64,000 bases of DNA from Pyxicephalus adspersus (lineage: Eukaryota; Chordata; Amphibia; Anura; Pyxicephalidae). The notes beneath the pieces are model-generated. The model saw only the letters and a list, made by a program, of their open reading frames with translations, did not search any database and had not been told where the DNA came from. The DNA lies in assembly GCF_032062135.1 (NCBI RefSeq), contig NC_092859.1, positions 44,746,388 through 44,810,387 on the forward strand. Reading direction: 5' to 3'. Numbering within the stretch: the stretch's first letter is position 1; each line of letters opens with the position of its first letter. Positions 36,429-47,260 of the stretch are shown in pieces. The position numbers and the translations under genes were made by a program.

Positions 36429-36947
36429 TGGTATTGTCTGGTGGCCAAATATACCCATCATTGAAGTATAATACTGATTAGTCAATCCAGCAATTGGACA
36501 ATATCATGGACTGGTGTGGTAGGGCTCAGCCAATCCAGAATAATAATGTTGGTTCAAAACTCAGATTTTTCTGTGTTCCAATCCAAGTCAATTCAACGCT
36601 TATCCAAAATATCTGTATACCAATAGCTGTAATACTATTTTGGAATCCTTGTAAGCCACTAACTTTAAGAAAATACTTAGCTAGTTAGCTAAACTACCAT
36701 CCTGTAAAGGTTTTGTGTGACAACCTTGGGGCGTAACTTTTAAAAATAAAAGACAAAGGCAGCAACAGCAATTTAGTTATTGTCAGGTTTTGCTTTAATG
36801 TCAGTATATTAGCTTTGCCCAATTCCATCTGAAACATTTTTTTTTTTTTTGGCTTTTTGGTCAAAGCTAAGAAAGGTCTTTGAGTTCTATTTTAGCGAAA
36901 ATATTTTATTTCGGATAGAGCAGGGAAGATTTTTTTTTAAACCATTC

Positions 36948-36974
<27 letters not shown>
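36948..36974. repeat. (TA)n microsatellite
   Basis: About 13 TA units with no interruptions. Confidence 0.95.
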
Positions 36975-36979
<5 letters not shown>

Positions 36980-39900
36980 AGAGCAAAATTCTGTTTAGTA
37001 TTACTTGTGGTTTATGTACTTGTTATCTTGCTTCTTTCAAGTAAACATTATTTACTATTATGCCTATCCTTTTATTATCACAGTACCTATCCAATAAAAT
37101 GGGACAGGCATTAGGAACCTAACTATACATTAGAGGAGAATCTAATTTTCAAAATATCTTTTACGTAGAACAAGGTAGAGTTAGAGCCAAGGAAGTGATG
37201 GGAAATCTTCCTAAAGTGGGCACCTTTTTTGTACAAAATTTATTGCCTTCCTACCCCGGGCACAGCCTCATCCCATTTCTTTTATGGGCCTTGCAAGAAC
37301 AGCAAACAAGAAAAATTCTCCCCAATGGACTCATTAACCAAAAGCAAAAAAAGTCAGAAAATTTTACTCATTCCATATCAATCCAAAACAAAGGCTTTAT
37401 TGTCTGAAATGTTTATAGTTTGATTACTTTACAATTAATGTATTAAATCTGTATGTAATTACCAATACATTATTAAAACTCAACTTTAGGCAAACAAAAA
37501 TTCACCCTTTAATTAATTTGTGATATTTTTTTAATGTTGCTAGTACAGTACCTAAATCTGTCATTCATTTCCTTTAATTAGGAAAAAGGAGAAGCTCCAA
37601 ATATTTTGTATTGTAAAATGCTGCCAGTCTAACACTGGGAAAATCTGCACAAAAGAGAGGATCACACTACACAGCATATTTTTATATTATCTTGACAACA
37701 GGTTGGGGTAGAAAGGGGTTAGTGAAAAAAATTCTTGTAAAAAGCATAGGCAGCTAAACCTTGCAGTTCCTGTAGAAGTTTAGCTTTGCCACACGTATGA
37801 GCTGATTGCTCTCTGAGATTAACCATTACCAAAAGACCAATAATAAAGCACAAGGAAGTGTACCAAGTTTGGTTGCTACATAAAAGTGGAGACTCCTTTA
37901 TACCTTTAGTTGCCTAAATTTATGTGTCAATTGAGGATTTTGACACACTGATCTCATTGAAGCTAACAGTTTTTATATTATTGATATGTATATTAATATT
38001 ACTAATATATGCTCAATTTGAATTGTCCAGTATTGTGATAAGATTACTTTAAATGTTTTCCTCCTAGCTAAATTTCAGAAATCAATAATGTCACCATGGA
38101 AGAATGTAGTGGCTTCTATCACCATTGTAAAGGTTCTTATTGTTTATACATATTTTTCTCCATACGGTCTGAAGTCTGCATATTTTACTTGGCGAAGGCC
38201 TATCTTTGCCTGTGGGGCAGAACGCTTTATGCCTGACAATGTGGCTCAGACTAGGCGTTTGTGACAGCAGGAGGGGGAGGAATAGAATGTATAAAAAAAC
38301 AATTATCTCTATTCTAAATTTGGAGACATTCTGTTCTGCCGTGCTGTCATATCCTGGCGGTGACAACTTGGATTGGTGGCTGACACTGATTGGCAGTAAA
38401 GCCTGAGCTGCCTTGAACAGACCTCTGTGAGCAAAGCATTGAAGAAAACAGCCAGAAAGCATTTTTCAGCTTCCTGTCCCTTCAAACTTTTTTCCTCGGT
38501 CCTTTTAACTACAGCCTACAGCAAACTTATGCTAACGGTGCTTCATCTTATGACAGAGCTGTCCTATTTCACATTCTTCCTATGCTACTGAAATCACTTT
38601 AGTATTGTGCTCCATCATGGCTGTCCCTGGGCTGCCACTGACCGTGTTCCCTTTGTGAAGTTACTGTGTCACACTTGTGAACTTTCGACTTATAGGGTGA
38701 AGAAAGATTTCTGTGTACTTTTATCTGGTATAAAAGTGCACATGCTGTCACTCCACTTTTCAAAGATTTGTGAAATTCTACAGGAAATTGTTCAAAAACT
38801 TTGGTGTCACATACTTGAATCTTTCAATACTCTTACGATGACATTGCATTGTCAGTCTCAGAAAACATTTTACTGGTTGACTAAGAACATTTTCTTGAAT
38901 GTTTAAATCTTTCTATTGCCCCTAATATAACCCCTGATTTGCTGCCTTAAAAAAATGCCAGAAGATGTTATTGGGAACAGGAAACCACAAGGTTCAAAGA
39001 GACTGTTACCAGACCATTTCATTGAAAATCTTCACATTGATTTAAATGCAAATTGCACCTTTTTTGCATAGTTTTACTAGAGATGGTATTAACCTTTGAA
39101 ATCCTTTGCTGTGACATCAAAAGACCTAAGATTGGTAAATGCAGGCATTTTGGATGTGATGTCAACAGCCCCCGCAGACTCTGGGGTCTTACTTAGGCGA
39201 CTATTCTCCTTCCCTCCTCCCTCAGCATCATACAAGGTTATGTAGGTGAGAAAGAAGTGAAGGAAAACGTTATTGATGTTCAAATTGGAGCTGTGATGTG
39301 CATAGATGAAGTGGACTAGGGATATACAATATGTAAATGTATCTGTTGATTGTCGCTGGTCAAACTACTATTTCTGACAATCCTTTCCACAGAAGGCTGG
39401 AGCCATTTTTGTTCCTGGGATCATCCAAAGGCAGTATCTTCTTTATGAGTTAATGTGTGGGTTATAGATGGGGTCTGGCTTGGGGGCATGGTCACATGTG
39501 AATGAGCTCCCATTATCAGGCTGGGTTCATACACAGGCTTCTGCTCTTTGCGTTCTCCACTTTTGGGACAGATTGGGGTAATTAGGGCATTGTAACTCCA
39601 GCCAGTAAATTGACTGGAGCAATCCCAATATGTTATATTTTATATTTATGTTATATCTTATATATTTGAAAAACAGCTGGACAACACACATCTATGGAGG
39701 CAGGTCTAATAAATAGGGGGGCTTCATATGAGGAGTTACCCCCTGATAAATTCAACCCTATACATGGTGTGTGTGCAAAAACTGCTTAGAATTTGATATG
39801 AGAGACTTTAAATCAAATGTTGTTGATTGTTATAGAACATAATGGGGTTGCTTATTTAATGCTTTTGAGTATGCATTTGATCCGTTGCTCTCATTATTCC

Positions 39901-40839
39901 TAAGAAAGCAGCTTCTTTTGCTGTGAAATGCATCAAAAATACTACATTTGGGATGAAACTGGCTGATTGTGTTTAGGTGATAACATTCAGCAACACTGTA
40001 GATGATTAACCAGCAACCCCAACCCCAACATATTTGGTTAACTTAGATATGACTTTGAACAATTTTAATTACTCAAAAGCAAACTTATGTTACATTAATG
40101 ATGATTTTGAACCTTTATTTTATTACAAATAAAAACAAATCCTTTATTTTTAAATAAAAATAGGTACTATACCTATTTCCTTGTAACCATCTCTAGTGAT
40201 AAATGAAGGAGGCTGAAACAACAGTCAGCAGTCTCATGGGTGATAAGTAAGCAAATATTTATTGTATAATACTAGCATATATATAAACTATTCCTGTGCA
40301 TAACAATTTATTGGGTGAATCTATAACATAAGCAAAAAATTATGACTTTGTCTCTATCTTCAAAAACATTTAAAACACATTTACACAATTTCTCCTATTG
40401 TCCTTGAAGAAATGTTATTAATGCATGTTTATCTAGAATGTGGTGTTTGCTTATAAAAAGAAAATAATGGCCGGTAGAATAGAAAATGCAGTGATAAAAT
40501 TGACTAACAACATTGGTCGATCAAATGCTAATTATTGATTTGGTAACTTTGGGCTCTCCTCACATATAGCTAAAAGGGCTGCTATACAAAGTCCTATTAT
40601 TCATATAAGAATTTATTTATAAATTACAGTAATTGTATGGTAAAAAGGAAACAAAGAAGCCTGAATGTTTATTAACTACATTAATCACAAGCTGTAAAAG
40701 CTCAGTCAAGTAAGCAGTAATCTGTGGTTTGCACACTATATAAGTGGCCGCAGTATATTGCTTAAGGCCAGTAACAGACAATTGCTGCTATTTATTCACC
40801 GATAATGAGAATTTTCTTAATTTCAACCACTATTAGTTA

Positions 40840-40925
40840 TATATGAATTATATATATATATATAATGTATATATGAATTATGTAATATTATTATATTATG
40901 TACTATTATTAATGGAATATATAAT
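40840..40925. repeat. AT-rich low-complexity tract with (TA)n
   Basis: Two ATATATGAATTAT phrases flank a pure TA run at about 40851-40864, followed by ATTATTATATTATG repeats. Confidence 0.85.
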
Positions 40926-41617
40926 GTGTTGTTTTTTGTGTGTATTTTTATGAGATTACAAAAATAACATTTAGGAAAAATGTAAAACAATTAGGTAACA
41001 TATTGTATAAATATTTTATTCTTACAGCCAGAGTTTTGTTTGTTTAACATTCTTACCTGTCTAATTTTAGCTGTCTTTTTTTTTTAAATACCTATTGTTG
41101 ATATTGCTCTGAATTTATCATCACACAACTGAATAAAATGAGGTGGAAAGACTCATACTTCTTATCCCCCATCCTGTTGCCAGTTCTTTTCATTCAAGCA
41201 ATATAGAGTTTCATTAAAGAAAGAATGAAGGCAAGCAGCTACTTTTGTCCATACAAGTTCAATGTCACTGATTGATTTTTTATTTATTAACTGTAGTATA
41301 TTTTATAAAGACTATTAAAAAAAAAGAAAAAAAAACACACAAAGCTATTTACCCCAAATCATTAAAATCTAAAAAAAAGTTCGGGGCTTCACAAAAAAAG
41401 GCATACGTAGCTCATACAAAAGTAAGCACCTAGAGTTTGCAGGATGCCAGTTCATTTCAATTGACTGGCTAAACATTCCACATTCTCTTTACTCATGTCT
41501 GCAGCTATTTTTGAATTTTGAAATAAAAGATTTTGTGCTGATCAACAGTGTTATATTTTATTGTGTGGTATACACCTAAATATAATTACAATTGTTTCAT
41601 AAAAGTTGCACTGCTCT

Positions 41618-42173
41618 GTTTTTACCTAAATCTAAGTGGTTTTAGGTTATTCTTCTGAAATGTAATTGTTATTTTAGTATTCCTGGGTTGACTTTCCCTA
41701 TCCAAGTATTCTTTGGCTAATTATATAAAAAAAAACTAAACTTCTATCTAAGTGTCTTACTTCTATCACAAATCCCAAAAATAAAGATTTGTTCCCCAAT
41801 TTAGGACAGTGTACAGTAACATGAAAATCCTTCTGTTGTGCCTCTGGGCAAAAAATAATGGATTTATTTGTCATTTTAGGATAGTGGGTAGAGGCATGCA
41901 AAATTTTGAAACACCAGAAACATTGGAGGCAGTATTCACAGAGCAGAGGTGCAGGGCGCATAGTTTTTATCTGAGGAAATGGTCAGCCTTAGAGTGTTAT
42001 ATATCTATAATAGTAACCTTGGATCACCTGTTTTTTATTGGGTCCGTACCCCCTCCTAACACTGCACAACCTTTTTTTCCCATTTTTCACTTTCTATTAT
42101 CTCTCCATCCCCCTTTCACTTGCTCCTATTTTGTGTCTCTTAACTGCTCCACACCTCTTCTCTTTTTTCACAT
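41618..42173. repeat. Dispersed repeat, part A, copy 1
   Basis: This 556-bp segment (start GTTTTTACCTAAATCTAAG, end TTTTTTCACAT) recurs in the same orientation at 44857-45394 with scattered substitutions and small gaps, including ATAGTGGGTAGAGGCAT, TTAGAGTGTTATATATC and CACTGCACAACC. It has no terminal inverted repeat. In copy 2 it runs directly into part B; here part B is 2.2 kb away. The 137-codon plus frame is not preserved in copy 2 as a comparable frame and is rejected as coding. Confidence 0.9.
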
Positions 42174-42190
42174 GACATTTTATCTATCTG

Positions 42191-42441
42191 CTCAGTTTTC
42201 TCCACCAACACATTGGGTCTGATTTATTAAAGCTCTCCAAAGCTGGAGAGGATACACTTTCATGGGTGAAGGTGGGTGATCCAGCAAACCTGGAATGGAT
42301 TTGTCAGCAAATGTTTTGAATCATAGACCAGATCTATTCCAGGTTTGCTGGATCACCCAGGTTCACTCATGAAAGTGTATCCTCTCTAGCCTTGTAGAGC
42401 TTTAATAAATCAGACCCAATGTGTTGGTGGAGGAAACTGAG
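42191..42441. mobile_element. Foldback MITE with extended terminal arms
   Basis: The arms begin CTCAGTTTTCTCCACCAACAC at 42191 and return as the near-exact complement ending at 42441. The common family sequence GGGTCTGATTTATTAAAGC starts only at 42214, so this copy is symmetric about 23 bp further out than other copies. Each arm is about 105 bp, with a loop of about 40 bases. It lies 18 bp after the end of repeat part A. Confidence 0.92.
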
Positions 42442-44399
42442 GACTAATAGTGGCACTAATAAAAGACACTATACAGGCAGATAGACTAGCCGAGTGCGAT
42501 CCAAACCACACAAGCAATGTAGAGTGTATCATGTATTAAAACTTTAAAATGACTATAGTATCTATCGGCGGAATTTTTTAAGATTCATTTACTTTCAATT
42601 ATTTTCACCAGCTTTGATCAAGCATAAAATTAAGCTGATAATAATTGGCCCAAAGCAAACTCAGTTTCTTCCATATTTTAATAAGGAAATTTTGTTTATG
42701 TTCTTGAAATAAAAATAGTTCCGTGACACATTTTGTGTAAAGCATAAAATAAGGAATTGACACATTATAAATAAAGAGAATGACTGCTGGAGAATTAAAT
42801 ATTTAAGATGTGTAAGACTAAACAGCAGTAAAGAAAAATAACAGTATAAAACGAAAAATTATGTATGACATTGTAAGAAAATAAGGAAAACATTCTGCTG
42901 AGAGCAAAATTAGTTAGATGCCACTGTCCACGTGACCCAGATTCTAATGGGCTTGAATATGGAATACTGTGGTCAACCAGATAACTTTTTTTGGGCAAAC
43001 TACCTAAATGCACGCAGCAGATTTAAACCAAGCTTCATAGCAAGGACATGGTAATGGGTTAGCATTATTAAAAATGCTGTTTTCCCTTGTTTTTTATATG
43101 ATAAAGGGGTCACCAAAAAGAAGAAGAGAGAGAAAAGTCAATATTTTTCTTTATTAAAGAAGTACACACATTGTAATGTAAATTAGGAGATGCGCATCAA
43201 GAAAGCCATTGGGATCAAACAAAAACCAAAGGAAATATACAACTCAATTTAAGGCAAATGGTTAGTGGCAAATATGTTATGGTGGTGTAAGATATAAAAA
43301 AGTGATGGATGGGGGAAATCAATAGAATAATAAATATTTTTGTTGCTGTTATGTTTTAGATACAATAGCTAAATTCTAATACTACAGTTAATTTTGTGTC
43401 TGTAACCCCTGGAAGGGTTTCTTGTTTCTTAAAAAAATTCCTAAATCACTGCACATACATGTACAATGTCTGTCCTTTTGGCTGTTTTTCCATACTATAA
43501 AGTAATTGGAATTTTGTTGAATATACTGTTTGTTCACATGATACATTATTGGTATTTTTGATCAATATTTACCAATACATCCAATCTATCCATATCAGAC
43601 TGGAACCCAAAAAACAGCTGCTGAATTTCCTTCGGGTTCACTGGACAGATCCATTGATTTTATTTGACTGAAAATCAAGATCAGCCCTCACAAAATACAT
43701 AGCATGAACATATGATAACTACATACAAAAATATTTTTAATTATTTAAAAAAGACTTCACACAGGATTAAATACTTAAAAAATGCCACCTGCATAATAAT
43801 AAACATACCTATACCTGGAGTATAGTGGCACTGATAAAACAAGGTAATATGAACCATATCGTTTCAGGAAAAGGGCTGTTTATCCATTCACATAGTTATA
43901 AGTATGGCTAATGACATCTAACAGTAGGCCTATGTTTTATTAATGGTGCCTTACAGCCCAGTTAACTGGATGGGTCATTAGGTGTCCCATGGCTGCTTAG
44001 TTAATTATGCTTGGTAAACAAGGCCTTAGTTCCTAGCATATAAATCTGATTTTTACAGCTTGGAGTTCAATAACATGCTGAAAGCATAACATTTCTCATT
44101 TCAAACACTCAGAGAATTTTCTGTGCATATGCTTAAATTGAGTGTGGATTATAGAGAATTCCCTTCTTTTAATGAGTAGAATTCATGGCTCTTTGCTAAA
44201 AATTGCTTTTCAAAATGTTTAAAAAATGCATTGCTCTCTTGTGGCCCATGCCTATAAGCTCTTCCTAGCTACCCACCTTGCTTATATAAAGTGGATAGCG
44301 TATGCCTTGCCTGTACAACTGTTAGCAAGTGAAATGTTGCCCCAGGATCAAAATATATCTGCTAGATTTAAAAGACAGCAGACAGATAATGCTAGCCCT
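42442..44399. other. Unassigned sequence separating repeat parts A1 and B1
   Basis: AT-rich, no gene motifs. CCAATACATCCAATCTATCC near 43574 resembles CCAATACATCTGATCTGTCC near 57749, a possible shared repeat of unknown type. Confidence 0.4.
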
Positions 44400-44508
44400 T
44401 CTCTGCACTAGAATTTGGCAAAAACATTTTACATAAAGCTAACATAAATACATGATCCTCCTGTTATTCCAACAGCAGTGTTTACATTATTTTAGGAGGG
44501 GCAACACA
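44400..44508. repeat. Dispersed repeat, part B, copy 1
   Basis: The segment TCTCTGCACTAGAATTTGGC...TTTAGGAGGGGCAACAC recurs at 45395-45501 as TCTCTGAACTAGAAATTGGC...TTTAGGAGGGGAAACAC. It is the downstream continuation of part A in the second copy. Confidence 0.9.
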
Positions 44509-44856
44509 CATTGCCATATTCCTTTAAATTTATGTCCAACTAAAGCTGGAAAAAGTATATCAATCACAAAAGTGAGTAAAGTACATACACCAAATAAAAG
44601 AAATGACAAATCAAAAATTTCTGCACTCACTATTTGATGCTCATTTTATTAATGAAAGATACAAAACTAAATCTATCATACAGTGCTGGCCGGTAATATA
44701 TTGCTACTTGCTCACCATTCCTGTACCATACATAAGAAACTACACCATACAATGCCTCCTGTCAGTTATAGGGGGCCACTAACCTTCTTTGTATCCTAAT
44801 AACTCTGCAATGGATACTTCCAGAGAAATGTATTTGAGGTAACAGATAGCCAAGAG
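44509..44856. other. Unassigned spacer between repeat copies
   Basis: The sequence between B1 and A2 has no recognisable counterpart after B2. Confidence 0.5.
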
Positions 44857-45501
44857 GTTTTTACCTAAATCTAAGTGGTTTGAGGTTATTCTTCTGAAAT
44901 GAATTTGTTATTTTAATGTTTCTGGGTTTAATTTTTCCTTAACCAAGTATTTTTTGACTGATTATAACTATAAAAAAAACTAAACTTGTATCTAAGTGTC
45001 TTACTTCTATCACTAATCTCATAAATAAAGATTCATTCCTCATTTAAAAGACAGTGTACAGTAACATGTAAATCATTCTGTTATGCTTCTGGGCAAAAAT
45101 ATTGGATTTATTTATCATTTTAGGATAGTGGGTAGAGGCATATAAAATTTGGAAATCACCAGAAACATTGTAGGCACTATTCACAGAGCGGAGGAAATGG
45201 TCAGCCTTAGAGTGTTATATATCTATATTAGTAACTTTGGATCACCTGTTTTTTTACTGGGTCCATACCCCTTCTTAACACTGCACCACCTTTTTTCCCC
45301 CATTTTTCATCTTCTGTTTTCTCTCCATCCCCTTTCACTTGTGCTCCTATTTTGTGTCTCTTAACTGCTCCACACCTGTTCTTTCTTTTCACATTCTCTG
45401 AACTAGAAATTGGCAAAACATTTTATTTACAGCTAACATAAATACACAATCCTCCTGTTATTCTCACATTAGCGTTTACATTATTTTAGGAGGGGAAACA
45501 C
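44857..45501. repeat. Dispersed repeat, parts A+B contiguous, copy 2
   Basis: Part A (44857-45394) and part B (45395-45501) are joined without a spacer at ...TTCACAT/TCTCTG.... This looks like the undisrupted form of a roughly 645-bp repeat whose other copy is split. It has no coding content and no obvious terminal repeats. A short internal deletion relative to copy 1 removes about 20 bases near 45190. Confidence 0.88.
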
Positions 45502-46859
45502 TAAGAGCTGCATGCACATGTGCTAAAAAGAAACATGGCGAAGATAGCCAAGGGGTACATGTTCTTACTACTACATCTTCAAGACCCTATATCTCCCCGT
45601 TCCTAAAAAATGAGGGTTCACAGAAGGTAAGGAGCCAGCTAAGTGTCACAGGGTAGTAAGGTATGATAGATATAGTTTTTCACATCTTGTGATTGCGCCA
45701 TAGTGATGTAAGTTTAGGAGGAGTTAGCCATAGGAGTCCTGCACTTGCAGTTACATTTCCCTTTTCTTACAGAGAATTTGGGGTTCATAAAGAGTAAGGG
45801 GGTAGCTATGTGTGACAGGGTAGCATGATATGATGGGTATAACATTTTAATTGGGTGGGGGGGGCAAATAGGGTTTCCTACTGGCCCCCACATTTCCAGT
45901 TGCCAATAATCCCGTTCCAGAGAAATTGGGATGCACAGAAGGCAAGCGGCCAGCTATGTGTAATAGGCACCCTACCAGCCTCTTAGTCCTTCGAACCGCA
46001 GCGTCTGTAGATTTCACACCAGGCGGCAGTGATCAGTACTGAGCATCTCCCCCTAGGCAGGGTTATATGGCATGAGGAAGGGGTAACTGCACTGCCAGTC
46101 TGAACACAGCCTTGAAGTTTTGTAAAGGAGCAAGTATATATTTTGGGCACCCCTGAATAGTGAGAATTTGCATTACTCTAGGGCTCATTGCTATGGAAGT
46201 GGCCCCTGGGGGTCAATAACATGCAAACTCAATTTGGGGACCCTGGTCTTGAAATAGTCCCCCCTAATTTGAAATTATCCCTGATTGTTGTTAGAGTTTT
46301 ATGCTTGTGACCCTGTATCCGGCAACATGTTAGGATAAGGGGGCCTAATTTTAGTTTAGTATTAGCTCTCAGGGTCCCCTGTGTACCCTGAAAATATCAT
46401 GTTCTTTTACAATCAGTGAAAGAGATATGAGGATTTATACATGGGGATAATGTCAGCTGAATGGACACAGACACAGCTCTCATGCTGCTGGGATTATCTC
46501 ACAGTACAGGGTGGGCGGGGAGCAACCATAGCTGACTGCCAGGTCTATAGTACACGCCCACTCTCAGGGAGCTCACACTGAGCATGCTCAGAAAGTTCCC
46601 TCTCCTGGTAGAATGATTTTATAAAGAAACATAGGAGATGCATGCGCCCCATCCCCCACAAGACATTGAGCACAGAGAGAATCAGGAGAGGGCAGGATTT
46701 GGCAGGTCTGCGGGCTATAAGTTGGGTCACCTACCAGTTATCTTCTTAACCAACACACAATGGTAGCAGTTGTTCTACCTCAAATGTTGCAAGACAAGCC
46801 ACCTATGACCTATGTATGGACAGTATAGAATCTTGCTGACATAAGATCCACAGGCAATT
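45502..46859. repeat. Degenerate tandem-repeat region (45590-45985) and unassigned flank
   Basis: Three diverged units share a plan of TTCC...GAGAA..GGGGTTCACAGAAGG-type sequence, then AGCTA.GTGT.ACAGGGTAG, then ATGATAGATATA. They start near 45596, 45768 and 45911, so the spacing is uneven (about 145-170 bp). The flank to 46859 is GC-balanced, with a G-run at about 45857-45864, and is probably repetitive, but the family is unknown. Confidence 0.5.
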
Positions 46860-47260
46860 CAACTCACTAATAGGAATGTGTGACCCTGCGGTGGGTTTCA
46901 GGCATCTGCTATTTACTGTTTCTGTGAACTACATAGGTAAACTTCAAAGGGGTTGCCAAGGTAAAAAATGGTTCCTGTCCGATGGCCGACAGGGAAAGGG
47001 TGTTGCCCCTAACAACCACTAGCCAAAGGGAATTCTGTCCACTGTTTATGGTAGAAACCAGCCACAAGCCAGTTGTTAACATGCACGGCGGGCAATATGT
47101 TCATTAGCTGGTGGTTGCAAGAGAAGTACTTCCCTGAACAACTACCAGTTATTCAGAATGCCTTCGGCTGTTCACCACTGTTCCCCTTTACAATGAGTCC
47201 CTATTGGAGCTTCATTTTGACTCAAACAGGTTTGGCAAACATCTGAGAATGTTTACTGAT
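46860..47260. repeat. Unclassified GC-balanced, repeat-like block
   Basis: Composition and words such as GTCCGATGGCCGACAGGG (46978), CAACCACTAGCCAAAGGG (47019) and ACAACTACCAGTTATTC (47139) differ from the AT-rich flanks and look transposon-derived. No inverted ends were found. Confidence 0.3.

Larger units (their letters stand above)
34263..41617. other. Long, nearly featureless AT-rich stretch
   Basis: Apart from the microsatellites listed separately and small slippage repeats (13-bp GCTACTCCTTTT repeat near 35515 and CCCATAGAAG repeat near 35542), I see no transposon ends, RNA genes or protein motifs. The 123-codon minus frame at 38091-38462 and the 99-codon plus frame at 38607-38906 show no motif. 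Confidence 0.45.

Noticed and set aside
38091..38462. 123-codon minus-strand frame
   Set aside because: No motif, no splice or promoter context, no second copy.
41809..42222. 137-codon plus-strand frame
   Set aside because: It crosses repeat part A into a foldback MITE; the duplicate at 44.9 kb does not preserve it.
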